Source: Falsihalocynthiibacter sp042445055 | GTDB taxonomy: Bacteria; Pseudomonadota; Alphaproteobacteria; Rhodobacterales; Rhodobacteraceae | DNA: 64,000 nucleotides | Assembly (NCBI RefSeq): GCF_042445055.1 | Contig: NZ_CP170339.1 | Location: 1,674,001-1,738,000 of the forward strand | Direction of reading: 5' to 3' | Part shown: one piece after another, positions 44,039 through 51,314 of the stretch | How positions within the stretch are numbered: the stretch's first letter is position 1 | How the letters are laid out: each line of letters begins with the position of its first letter | Notes under the pieces: generated by a model | The model's database searches: none | What the model was told of the DNA's origin: nothing | Seen by the model: only the letters and a program-made list of their open reading frames with translations | Made by a program: the position numbers and the translations under genes

Positions 44039-44053
44039 GTAACCAGTGATTAA
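44039..44053 (+). promoter_or_regulatory. Near-consensus CtrA box upstream of ctrA
   Basis: GTAA (44039-44042), seven bases, TTAA (44050-44053) matches the CtrA full site TTAA-N7-TTAA with one change. It lies 54 bases before the ctrA start, where autoregulation would be expected. AT-rich chance matches are possible. Confidence 0.5.
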
Positions 44054-44106
44054 CCAATTATGGTCAGTGTCGGGGCTAGAAGGGTAACTAGCGGAGAAAT
44101 ATAAGA

Positions 44107-44820
44107 ATGCGTGTCCTCTTAGTCGAAGACGATCCAACTACATCCAAGAGCATTGAAATGATGCTCTCTCATGCGAATCTTAATGTCTACTGCACGGACT
44201 TGGGGGAAGAGGGGATAGATCTGGCAAAGCTTTATGATTACGATCTAATTTTGCTTGATCTAAATCTTCCGGACATGAACGGGCACGAGGTTTTGCGGCA
44301 GTTGCGGCTGGCGCGGGTTGATACTCCAATCCTGATTCTATCGGGCGAAGATGACACAGAAAACAAGATTAAGGGCTTTGGTTTCGGGGCAGATGATTAC
44401 ATGACCAAACCCTTCCATCGCGAAGAATTGGTCGCCAGAATTCACGCGATTATCCGCCGTTCCAAGGGACATTCGCAATCCGTCATCAATACGGGCAAAA
44501 TCTCAGTCAACCTTGACGCGAAAACTGTCAGCGTGCTGGGCAAGACGGTTCATCTCACTGGGAAAGAGTATCAAATGCTTGAGCTCCTCTCGCTGCGCAA
44601 GGGCACGACCCTTACAAAAGAGATGTTCTTGAACCATCTCTATGGCGGTATGGACGAACCTGAACTCAAGATTATTGATGTGTTTATCTGTAAACTTCGC
44701 AAGAAATTGACGGATGCCACGAACGGAGAGAACAATATCGAAACCGTTTGGGGCCGTGGCTATGTCTTGCGTGATCCACAAGTCTCTGGAATGAACGAGC
44801 CCTTGGCCGTTGGCGCATAG
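44107..44820 (+). CDS. ctrA: Cell-cycle response regulator CtrA
   Basis: CtrA is the OmpR-type master regulator of motility, cell cycle and gene-transfer-agent genes in alphaproteobacteria. The 237-residue protein has the receiver domain with VEDDPTTSKS and phosphorylated Asp51 (LILLDLNLPDMNG), Lys in YMTKPF, and the winged-helix DNA-binding domain (TGKEYQMLELL, IIDVFICKLRKKL, WGRGYVLRD). The C-terminus ends GA rather than the AA degradation tag of Caulobacter CtrA, so ClpXP turnover may differ. It follows sciP and a CtrA-type box. chpT of the same relay is at 7.7-8.3 kb. Confidence 0.95.
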   Translation: MRVLLVEDDPTTSKSIEMMLSHANLNVYCTDLGEEGIDLAKLYDYDLILLDLNLPDMNGHEVLRQLRLARVDTPILILSGEDDTENKIKGFGFGADDYMTKPFHREELVARIHAIIRRSKGHSQSVINTGKISVNLDAKTVSVLGKTVHLTGKEYQMLELLSLRKGTTLTKEMFLNHLYGGMDEPELKIIDVFICKLRKKLTDATNGENNIETVWGRGYVLRDPQVSGMNEPLAVGA

Positions 44821-44879
44821 GGTAATTTAGGCTCGCAAATATTCGAGAAAAACGGGCCGGATTCTTTCTCCACTCTGGA

Positions 44880-44923
44880 CCTCTCATGCTGCGGCGCATA
44901 GCTTATCGCCAAGACATGAGAGG
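44880..44923 (+). promoter_or_regulatory. Inverted repeat covering the ligA ribosome-binding site
   Basis: CCTCTCATG (44880-44888) and CATGAGAGG (44915-44923) are perfect 9-bp inverted repeats with a 26-base loop that holds a further GGCG/CGCC pair (44893-44896, 44907-44910). The right arm contains AGAGG, the ligA ribosome-binding site (start 44929). The RNA hairpin would hide it; as DNA, the palindrome could be an operator. Confidence 0.5.
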
Positions 44924-44928
44924 ACGGA

Positions 44929-47046
44929 ATGGATCAGAAATCCCCTAGCGAAATGACAGAAAACGAAGCACGCGCCGAACTCGAACGGCTTGCGAAGATT
45001 CTGTTGCAGGCCAATCAGGACTACCACGGCGACGACGCGCCCACCATTTCTGACGCCGAGTATGATGCGTTCAAGAAGCGAAACGCTGAAATCGAGAAAC
45101 TTTTTCCGACTCTTGTACGCGAAGATAGCCCGAGCGAGCAAATCGGTGCGCCTGCAAGTTCCGGATTTGGCAAGATCTCCCATGCGGTTCGCATGCTATC
45201 CTTGGGAAATGCGTTTGATGACAATGACGTAGAAGAATTCGACACCCGCGTTCGCAAGTTCCTTGGAATAAATTCGGGGGATGTCATTGAATACACCGCC
45301 GAGCCTAAAATTGACGGTCTTTCTCTGTCTTTGCGGTATGAAAGCGGTCAACTGGTCTATGCTGCAACGCGTGGCGATGGCGAGGTTGGAGAAAATGTAA
45401 CCGAAAATGCGCGTACGATTGATGACATCCCCGTAATGCTAACGAATGCGCCCGATGTGCTCGAAGTTCGCGGCGAAGTCTACATGAGCCACCACGATTT
45501 CTTGGCTTTGAATGAACGTCAGAAAGTGCGCGGTGAGAAAGCCTTTGCCAACCCTCGCAACGCAGCGGCAGGATCACTGCGCCAGCTTGACGCGCAGATC
45601 ACAAAATCTCGCCCGCTGAAGTTTTTTGCATACGCGTGGGGGGAAATCTCAGCTCCGTTGGGGGCAACGCAGTTTGACTCAATTAAGGCACTAAAAGCGC
45701 TCGGGTTTTCTACCAATCCCTTAACCATGGTGTGTAGTTCTCCCGAGGAACTCATCAGCCATTATCGCAAAATAGAGCAATCTCGGGCGACATTGGGTTA
45801 TGATATTGATGGTGTGGTCTACAAAGTAAACGATCTTGGTCTGCAAAAACGTCTTGGTTTTCGCAGCACTACGCCGAGATGGGCGATTGCCCATAAATTC
45901 CCCGCTGAGCTAGCTTGGACACGCCTTGAGAGGATCGAAATTCAGATCGGTCGCACCGGTGCGCTGTCTCCCGTGGCGCGACTTGATCCCGTTACCGTCG
46001 GCGGCGTCGTGGTGAGTAATGCAACACTGCACAACGAGGACTATATCCAAGGTCGCGGTAGCAAAGGCGAGGTTATTCGAGACGGCAAAGATATTCGTGA
46101 GGGCGATTGGGTTCAGGTCTATCGTGCTGGTGACGTCATCCCCAAAATCGCGGATGTTGATATGAGTAAACGCCCTTCGAACTCTGTGCCGTATGAGTTT
46201 CCAAGCAAGTGCAACATTTGCGGCTCACCCGCTGTTCGCGAAGAAGGGGATGCTGTTCGCCGCTGTACAGGTGGGATTATTTGTTCGGCACAAGCGATTG
46301 AAAAGCTGAAGCATTTTGTGTCCAGAAGTGCCTTTGATATTGAGGGTCTTGGCGCCAAGCAAGTTGAGCAGTTCTATAACGATGGCTGGATAAAAACGCC
46401 CGCCGACATCTTTACACTCCGAGAGCGTTTTGGGCAGGGTCTCCAACAACTTAAGAACCGCGATGGTTGGGGCGAAAAATCTGCGACAAACCTCTTTGAT
46501 GCCATTGACGCCAAACGCGAAATCCCACTGGGGAAGCTCATATTTTCGCTGGGAATTCGGCACGTGGGGGACAGTTCTGGTGCTTTGCTCGCCAATCACT
46601 TTCAGTCGTGGGAGAACTTTGAGCGGGCACTTGTTAACACGACAATCGGAAGTGGCGAGGCATGGGACGATCTTTTGTCGATTGATGGAGTCGGGGCCGT
46701 GATGGCGTCGTCGCTCGTGAATGCGTTTCAGAACGAAAAAGAGCGTGAAGCGATTGACGCCCTGATCACGCATTTGGCGCCCATCGACGCTGTTCGAAAA
46801 AACACAGAAGGCAGCCCCGTCGCTGGAAAAACCGTTGTGTTTACCGGAACGCTTGAGAAAATGAGCCGCGCTGAAGCTAAAGCCCGCGCAGAGGAACTCG
46901 GCGCAAAGGTGTCCGGCAGCGTATCCAAGAAAACCGACATTTTGGTTGCAGGACCAGGTGCAGGATCAAAGGCAACAAAGGCTGCGGAGTTGAACGTGAT
47001 GGTCATTGACGAGGCCGCGTGGCTTGACATGATCGAGGGTCTATGA
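44929..47046 (+). CDS. ligA: NAD-dependent DNA ligase
   Basis: LigA seals nicks in replication and repair. The 705-residue protein has the Ia domain, the adenylation motif AEPKIDGLSLSLRY with Lys127, the OB fold (LDPVTVGGVVVSNATLHN), the four-Cys zinc finger (CNICGSP ... RCTGGIICSAQ), helix-hairpin-helix repeats, and the C-terminal BRCT domain (GSPVAGKTVVFTGTLEKMSRAEA). Length is normal. The ATG follows AGAGGACG within a hairpin-prone leader. Its stop overlaps recG by 4 bases, so repair ligase and branch-migration helicase are coexpressed. Confidence 0.97.
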   Translation: MDQKSPSEMTENEARAELERLAKILLQANQDYHGDDAPTISDAEYDAFKKRNAEIEKLFPTLVREDSPSEQIGAPASSGFGKISHAVRMLSLGNAFDDNDVEEFDTRVRKFLGINSGDVIEYTAEPKIDGLSLSLRYESGQLVYAATRGDGEVGENVTENARTIDDIPVMLTNAPDVLEVRGEVYMSHHDFLALNERQKVRGEKAFANPRNAAAGSLRQLDAQITKSRPLKFFAYAWGEISAPLGATQFDSIKALKALGFSTNPLTMVCSSPEELISHYRKIEQSRATLGYDIDGVVYKVNDLGLQKRLGFRSTTPRWAIAHKFPAELAWTRLERIEIQIGRTGALSPVARLDPVTVGGVVVSNATLHNEDYIQGRGSKGEVIRDGKDIREGDWVQVYRAGDVIPKIADVDMSKRPSNSVPYEFPSKCNICGSPAVREEGDAVRRCTGGIICSAQAIEKLKHFVSRSAFDIEGLGAKQVEQFYNDGWIKTPADIFTLRERFGQGLQQLKNRDGWGEKSATNLFDAIDAKREIPLGKLIFSLGIRHVGDSSGALLANHFQSWENFERALVNTTIGSGEAWDDLLSIDGVGAVMASSLVNAFQNEKEREAIDALITHLAPIDAVRKNTEGSPVAGKTVVFTGTLEKMSRAEAKARAEELGAKVSGSVSKKTDILVAGPGAGSKATKAAELNVMVIDEAAWLDMIEGL

Positions 47047-49133
47047 GCTCGCGGCCCGAAGCCCTTTTCCCGCTGTTTTCGGACCTTAAGTCTCTCGACG
47101 GGATCGGTCCGAAGACGGCCGAGAACCTTGCGCGGATGGATGTCGAGAAGCCGCGTGATCTATTGTTTTTATTGCCTTTTTCTGGAATTGATCGACGTCT
47201 TGTTTCGACGGTTCGTGGTGTTGATGCTCCGATCGTGGTGACTGTAGAAGTTGAAATCCAAAGCCATCAACCCGCGCGCTCGCGTGGGCGGCCATATCGG
47301 GTTTTCGTTCGCGATGCGGAGGCTGAGCTTCAGCTGGTTTTCTTCCATGCGCGCTCTGATTACTTAGAGAAACAGCTGCCCGTGGGTGAGCGCCGGATCG
47401 TGTCCGGAAAGCTTGAGGTGTTCGACGGTGTCGCGCAAATTGTGCATCCCGACCATATGGTCACAGTTGAAAATGCCGCGACGATTCCGGAATTTGAACC
47501 AGTCTATCCACTGACCCAAGGTGTGACGCAAAAGATGATCGCACGGGGTGTCGCGGATGCCCTTACCCGATTGCCGGTTGCAGCGGAATGGATTGATCCG
47601 TCGTTGATTAAGGAACGAAAGTGGAGCGATTGGGCGCAAGCGTTAACGACGGCGCATTCGCCCAAGAGCGCGAGAGATCTGGCCGCCGAAGCACCGGCGC
47701 GACAGCGATTGGCGTATGACGAGTTGTTCGCGCATCAGTTAACACTCGCCTTGGCGCGTCAGGCATCGCGAAAATCTGCGGGCATTGTTTCAAAAAGCGC
47801 GGGAAATCTCTTTGCTAAGGTGTTGCAAACGCTTCCATTTAAGCCAACGAATGCTCAGTTGCGTGCAATTGCCGAAATCAGCGAGGACATGGCGGCGCCA
47901 ACGCGTATGAATCGCTTGCTACAGGGCGACGTGGGTGCTGGTAAAACGCTGGTCGCGATGGCGGTTCTGTTGAATGCTGTCGAGGCTGGCGGGCAGGGCG
48001 TAATGATGGCTCCGACCGAAATTCTGGCGCGGCAACATTTCGAGGGGCTGCGCCCATATGTCGAAACGGCGGGCGTTGTTATCGAAGTGCTGACGGGACG
48101 GGACAAAGGGCAAGAGAGAAAACGAAAGCTCGAGGCGCTTTCAAAAGGGGACATTCATATCCTTGTTGGGACACATGCGGTGTTTCAGGATGATGTTGTA
48201 TTTCAGGATTTACGGGTTGCGATTGTTGATGAACAGCATCGGTTTGGCGTGGAGCAGCGCGCAAAACTAGGGGCTAAGGGACGTCGCGCCGATGTTCTCG
48301 TGATGACAGCAACGCCGATCCCGCGCAGCCTCGCCCTGTCGCAATATGGCGATCTGGATGTTTCGATCCTTGATGAAAAACCCGCGGGTCGACAGCCGAT
48401 TACGACGGCAATGGTATCCACCGGGCGATTGGATGAAGTGGTAAACAGCCTACGCAAGGCCGTGGCCGAAGGAAAACAGGCCTATTGGGTGTGCCCATTG
48501 GTTGAGGAAAGCGAGGTCGTGGATATGACTGCCGCCGAAGACCGCTTCAAGGCTCTGCGTGCGGTATTGGGAGAGGACGTCGTTGCGCTCGTTCATGGCC
48601 AGATGCCGCCTGCCGAGAAAGATAAAGCTATGGCGCAGTTTATCGCGGGCGAGCGATCAGTTCTGGTGGCCACAACGGTTATCGAGGTCGGAGTGGACGT
48701 TCCGAACGCGACCATCATGGTGATTGAACGCGCCGAAAGTTTCGGCCTAGCGCAGCTGCACCAATTGCGGGGGCGTGTCGGGCGCGGTTCTGCTAAATCT
48801 ACTTGTTTGTTGTTGTATCAACCGCCGCTAAGCGAAACTGGTAAGCGTCGTTTGGAAATCATGCGGGAAACAGAGGATGGGTTCCGCATAGCGCAAGAAG
48901 ATCTGGAAATCCGAGGGGCAGGGGATGTGATCGGTACGGCGCAGTCTGGCTTGCCACGCTTTGCAATTGCGGATCTGGAACGTGACAGCGCATTGATGGC
49001 CATTGCTCAACGGGACGCACGGGCACTTTTGACGCGCGATCCGGACCTGACAGGAGAACGCGGCCGCGCCGCGCGGATGCTTTTGTGGTTAATGGAGCAA
49101 GATAAAGCAATTCGTTTGATTTCAGTGGGTTAG
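47043..49133 (+). CDS. recG: ATP-dependent DNA helicase RecG
   Basis: RecG remodels stalled replication forks and migrates branched DNA. The 696-residue protein has the wedge OB domain (residues 1-200; DGIGPKTAENLARM, VFVRDAEAELQLVFFHA), Walker A GDVGAGKTLVAMAVLLNA, DEQHRFGVEQR (DEQH box), ATPIPRSLALSQYGDLDVS and QLRGRVGRG. The start overlaps the ligA stop. SSB, which guides RecG, is encoded elsewhere in the window. A 40-codon gene follows after about 115 bases. Confidence 0.97.
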   Translation: MSSRPEALFPLFSDLKSLDGIGPKTAENLARMDVEKPRDLLFLLPFSGIDRRLVSTVRGVDAPIVVTVEVEIQSHQPARSRGRPYRVFVRDAEAELQLVFFHARSDYLEKQLPVGERRIVSGKLEVFDGVAQIVHPDHMVTVENAATIPEFEPVYPLTQGVTQKMIARGVADALTRLPVAAEWIDPSLIKERKWSDWAQALTTAHSPKSARDLAAEAPARQRLAYDELFAHQLTLALARQASRKSAGIVSKSAGNLFAKVLQTLPFKPTNAQLRAIAEISEDMAAPTRMNRLLQGDVGAGKTLVAMAVLLNAVEAGGQGVMMAPTEILARQHFEGLRPYVETAGVVIEVLTGRDKGQERKRKLEALSKGDIHILVGTHAVFQDDVVFQDLRVAIVDEQHRFGVEQRAKLGAKGRRADVLVMTATPIPRSLALSQYGDLDVSILDEKPAGRQPITTAMVSTGRLDEVVNSLRKAVAEGKQAYWVCPLVEESEVVDMTAAEDRFKALRAVLGEDVVALVHGQMPPAEKDKAMAQFIAGERSVLVATTVIEVGVDVPNATIMVIERAESFGLAQLHQLRGRVGRGSAKSTCLLLYQPPLSETGKRRLEIMRETEDGFRIAQEDLEIRGAGDVIGTAQSGLPRFAIADLERDSALMAIAQRDARALLTRDPDLTGERGRAARMLLWLMEQDKAIRLISVG

Positions 49134-49172
49134 GGCGTTCTGGCGCCTTGGTAGAACATTTTGTTCGCAAAT

Positions 49173-49187
49173 GTTCTTAAAAAGTTC
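49173..49187 (+). promoter_or_regulatory. Candidate LexA (SOS) box, GTTC-N7-GTTC
   Basis: GTTC (49173-49176), TTAAAAA and GTTC (49184-49187) match the alphaproteobacterial LexA site GTTC-N7-GTTC exactly, with the AT-rich spacer common in such sites. A third GTTC lies at 49163 (spacing 6, off-consensus). The site is intergenic, 60 bases before the 40-codon gene. Two matches of this 8-letter pattern are expected by chance in 64 kb on two strands, so location is the argument. Confidence 0.55.
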
Positions 49188-49247
49188 TTTACTTTTTGTT
49201 TAGGAAATGAGAACAAAGGGTCAACACGCAACAAAGTGGAGACCGAA

Positions 49248-49370
49248 ATGTTTAGAGATCTTAAGAAAGTGATTGAGCGTTCATCTGGAACTTTGTTGCA
49301 GGATGCCGCGAGCTTCTCGGCCGTTGTCATCATTCTGGTTGGGGCTTTGTCGCTACCAACATTTGTTTAA
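49248..49370 (+). CDS. 40-residue single-span membrane protein, possibly SOS-controlled
   Basis: ATG 49248 follows GTGGAGA and opens 40 codons starting MFRDLKKVIERSSGTLLQDA, a basic helix-like half, then a hydrophobic segment (about 22-40, ending LSLPTFV). One membrane span with the N-terminus inside is likely. A GTTC-N7-GTTC LexA-type box sits 60 bases upstream. The layout resembles SidA of Caulobacter, a 29-residue SOS-induced inner-membrane division inhibitor, but I see no proof of homology. It follows recG and is followed by a structured tail and a strong terminator. Function unknown. Confidence 0.65.
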   Translation: MFRDLKKVIERSSGTLLQDAASFSAVVIILVGALSLPTFV

Positions 49371-49518
49371 CCCTCAGGATTTGCCCTCCTGAACCCGCCC
49401 AAAGACTCGAGACTGCGCATCTTGTCCCCAATTGTGATGCGCACGACTATGATACTGCCTGTTCATATTTTCTGTGAGTGCCTCTTTCAGAAACGCTTCG
49501 AATCTTGTTGGGTCACTC
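49371..49518 (+). other. Structured 3' region or small RNA candidate after the 40-codon gene
   Basis: No gene is seen on this strand. A hairpin TCAGGA/TCCTGA (49374-49379, 49387-49392) exposes CCCTCCT, a sequence complementary to Shine-Dalgarno sites. A second perfect 7-bp stem, GCGCATC/GATGCGC (49415-49421, 49436-49442), follows, and the region ends in a strong terminator. It may be the tail of the small-gene message or a separate small RNA. Confidence 0.4.
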
Positions 49519-49553
49519 GCCGCTGCCTCTTGCGAAGGGGGCAGCGGCTTTTT
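49519..49553 (+). terminator. Strong Rho-independent terminator
   Basis: GCCGCTGCC (49519-49527) pairs with GGCAGCGGC (49540-49548) in a 9-bp GC-rich stem followed by TTTTT. It ends transcription from the 40-codon gene about 150 bases after its stop, and its end touches the stop of the convergent NifU/IscU-like gene. Confidence 0.88.
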
Positions 49554-50001
49554 ATGCGCAGTTCTGCGCTTCTATCTTTTCAAGCGCTTCGAGGGTCGCT
49601 TCGAGGGACAGCATAATAGACGCATGGCGGTTTTTATAATCGCGCGCTGGCAATAGAACCTCGAATTCCGAGAAACGTCCCGTCGGCGCCGGTCCACCAT
49701 TCTTGAGCATATCGAGCAGCGCATCACGCGTTAATTTAATGTCCGAGATTGATGCCCCGATTATATTTTCCGCGAGGATAGAGGCCGCCGCCTGTCCAAG
49801 TGCGCAGGCCTTAACGTCTTGACCGTATTCGGAAATCACGCTGTCTTGAACCTTGAGATCAACAGTGACAGTCGAGCCGCAAAGCGGTGCGCGCTTTTTG
49901 GCGCTCGCATCCGGGTTCTCAAGACGCTCGGTGTGGCCGATATTCGCAGCAAGCGCCAGAATCCGTGCTGAATATAGCTTTATGAGGTCGGTTTCGGGCA
50001 T
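49552..50001 (-). CDS. NifU/IscU-like iron-sulfur scaffold protein
   Basis: This 149-residue protein resembles the N-terminal NifU/IscU scaffold fold (GHTERLENPDASAKKRAPLCGS, VKACALGQAAASILAE). Cys41 and Cys66 stand where two of the IscU cluster ligands lie. The third ligand position (about residue 125, YKNRHASIML) has no Cys; a last Cys148 is at the C-terminus. Related alphaproteobacterial proteins are annotated as scaffold proteins without proof. No other isc/suf gene is adjacent. It is convergent with the 40-codon gene and divergent from hisI. Confidence 0.82.
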   Translation of the reverse strand: MPETDLIKLYSARILALAANIGHTERLENPDASAKKRAPLCGSTVTVDLKVQDSVISEYGQDVKACALGQAAASILAENIIGASISDIKLTRDALLDMLKNGGPAPTGRFSEFEVLLPARDYKNRHASIMLSLEATLEALEKIEAQNCA

Positions 50002-50079
50002 TCGCGGTCCTTTGGTGTTTATGTTTGGTCACCTTTCCCCTAGATAAGCGCTGTATTCCGTGAAACACAAGGTGTGGCC

Positions 50080-50436
50080 ATGAAATTTGATCCTGCAACG
50101 CTCGTCTACAATCAAGATGGCCTGATTCCCGCGATCGCGCAGGACGAGGACGGCGCGGTTCTGATGATGGCATGGATGAACATCGAGGCTGTGAAACGGA
50201 CGCTAGAGACCCGCCGCGTAACATATTGGAGCCGTTCCCGTCAGAAGTTCTGGATCAAGGGCGAGACAAGCGGCCACGTACAAAAGTTAATCGACATGCG
50301 TGTTGATTGCGATTCTGACTGCCTTCTCCTTGTGATTGAGCAGGAAGGGCCCGCGTGCCATACAAATCGCCGTTCTTGTTTTTATACTTCTGTGATCGAC
50401 GGTGAAACTACCGAGCTGATGAAGCCAATCGCCTAA
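50080..50436 (+). CDS. hisI: Phosphoribosyl-AMP cyclohydrolase
   Basis: HisI opens the purine ring of phosphoribosyl-AMP in histidine synthesis. I start at ATG 50080 (MKFDPATLVYNQDGLIPAI), as AAGGTG lies just before it, giving 118 residues; a GTG two codons earlier is possible. The zinc and magnesium motif VDCDSDCLLLVIEQEGPACHTNRRSCFY is complete. No HisE domain is fused. It is separate from other his genes and convergent with gluQ. Confidence 0.95.
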   Translation: MKFDPATLVYNQDGLIPAIAQDEDGAVLMMAWMNIEAVKRTLETRRVTYWSRSRQKFWIKGETSGHVQKLIDMRVDCDSDCLLLVIEQEGPACHTNRRSCFYTSVIDGETTELMKPIA

Positions 50437-51314
50437 AGCCCGACCATTCTGCGAATATCCTCTGGGGATTTCCCGTCGGCGCGATATTTCGCGATAGCGC
50501 GGGCGTCATCACGTTTGGCGAGACGCTTTCCAGCTTCGTCGCGGATGAGCTTGTGATGATGGTAGGTCGGTGTCGGCAGTCCCAGAAGGCGTTGAAGGAC
50601 CACATGAATTTTCGTGGCCTGAAACAGATCCTGCCCACGCACGACGTGCGTAATTCCTTGGGCAGCATCGTCCAGAACCACAGAGAGATGATAGCTGGTG
50701 CCCATGCCTTTACGGGCAAGAACGATATCGCCAACGCCCGAGATGAGATCTTCAGCGGTAAAGAAAATCTCTCCGGTTTCGCCGTTTGGACCGCTTCCTG
50801 TTTCCATAAAGCTAAAACCGGTACCTTGGTTGGACTTTTCGGCGAGCCGTGCGACGGAGGTCATAAGCAACCGCAAAGTTTGATCGTTTGGTCGCGGCTT
50901 TTCTCCATAATGCGCCTTAAGCAGGTCGGCACAGGTGCCAGGATAGATCAGCCCGTCGGGGCCGAACGCTGGCGCACCTTCCTGTGGCGCGCTCATTGCC
51001 GCTTGGATATCGCGGCGCGAACAGTGGCAAGGATAGAGCCGCTCATCCCGCCAAAGAGCATCCAGCGTGTCTTGGTATCGCGACATTTGTTCCGATTGAA
51101 GGACAACCGGACGCGGCCACCAAAGCCCGAGCCAGTCGAGATCCTCATAGATTTGCGCTTCCCAATGGGGACGCGCGCGGGACTGATCTATGTCCTCAAT
51201 CCGCAGTAAAAACTCGCCGCCATTTTGCATTGCCATATCATAGGCCAACATCGCCGAATAGGCATGCCCAAGGTGCAGCGGCCCAGTCGGCGATGGCGCA
51301 AAGCGTGTGATCAT
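50433..51314 (-). CDS. gluQ: Glutamyl-Q tRNA(Asp) synthetase
   Basis: GluQ attaches glutamate to the queuosine base of tRNA-Asp. The start ATG 51314 (MITRFAPSPTGPLHLGHAYS) overlaps the trmFO stop as ATGA, giving 293 residues; 9 residues upstream lie in the trmFO end. HIGH motif region is PLHLGHAY, the zinc ligands are CHCSRRD and LIYPGTC, and KRLAKRDDA is the KMSKS-like loop. It lacks the anticodon-binding domain, as true GluQ does. It is cotranscribed with trmFO, both acting on tRNA. Confidence 0.95.
   Translation of the reverse strand: MITRFAPSPTGPLHLGHAYSAMLAYDMAMQNGGEFLLRIEDIDQSRARPHWEAQIYEDLDWLGLWWPRPVVLQSEQMSRYQDTLDALWRDERLYPCHCSRRDIQAAMSAPQEGAPAFGPDGLIYPGTCADLLKAHYGEKPRPNDQTLRLLMTSVARLAEKSNQGTGFSFMETGSGPNGETGEIFFTAEDLISGVGDIVLARKGMGTSYHLSVVLDDAAQGITHVVRGQDLFQATKIHVVLQRLLGLPTPTYHHHKLIRDEAGKRLAKRDDARAIAKYRADGKSPEDIRRMVGL

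Noticed and set aside
49163..49176. GTTC-N6-GTTC as another LexA box
   Set aside because: Spacing is one short of the N7 rule; only the 49173 site is kept as the candidate.
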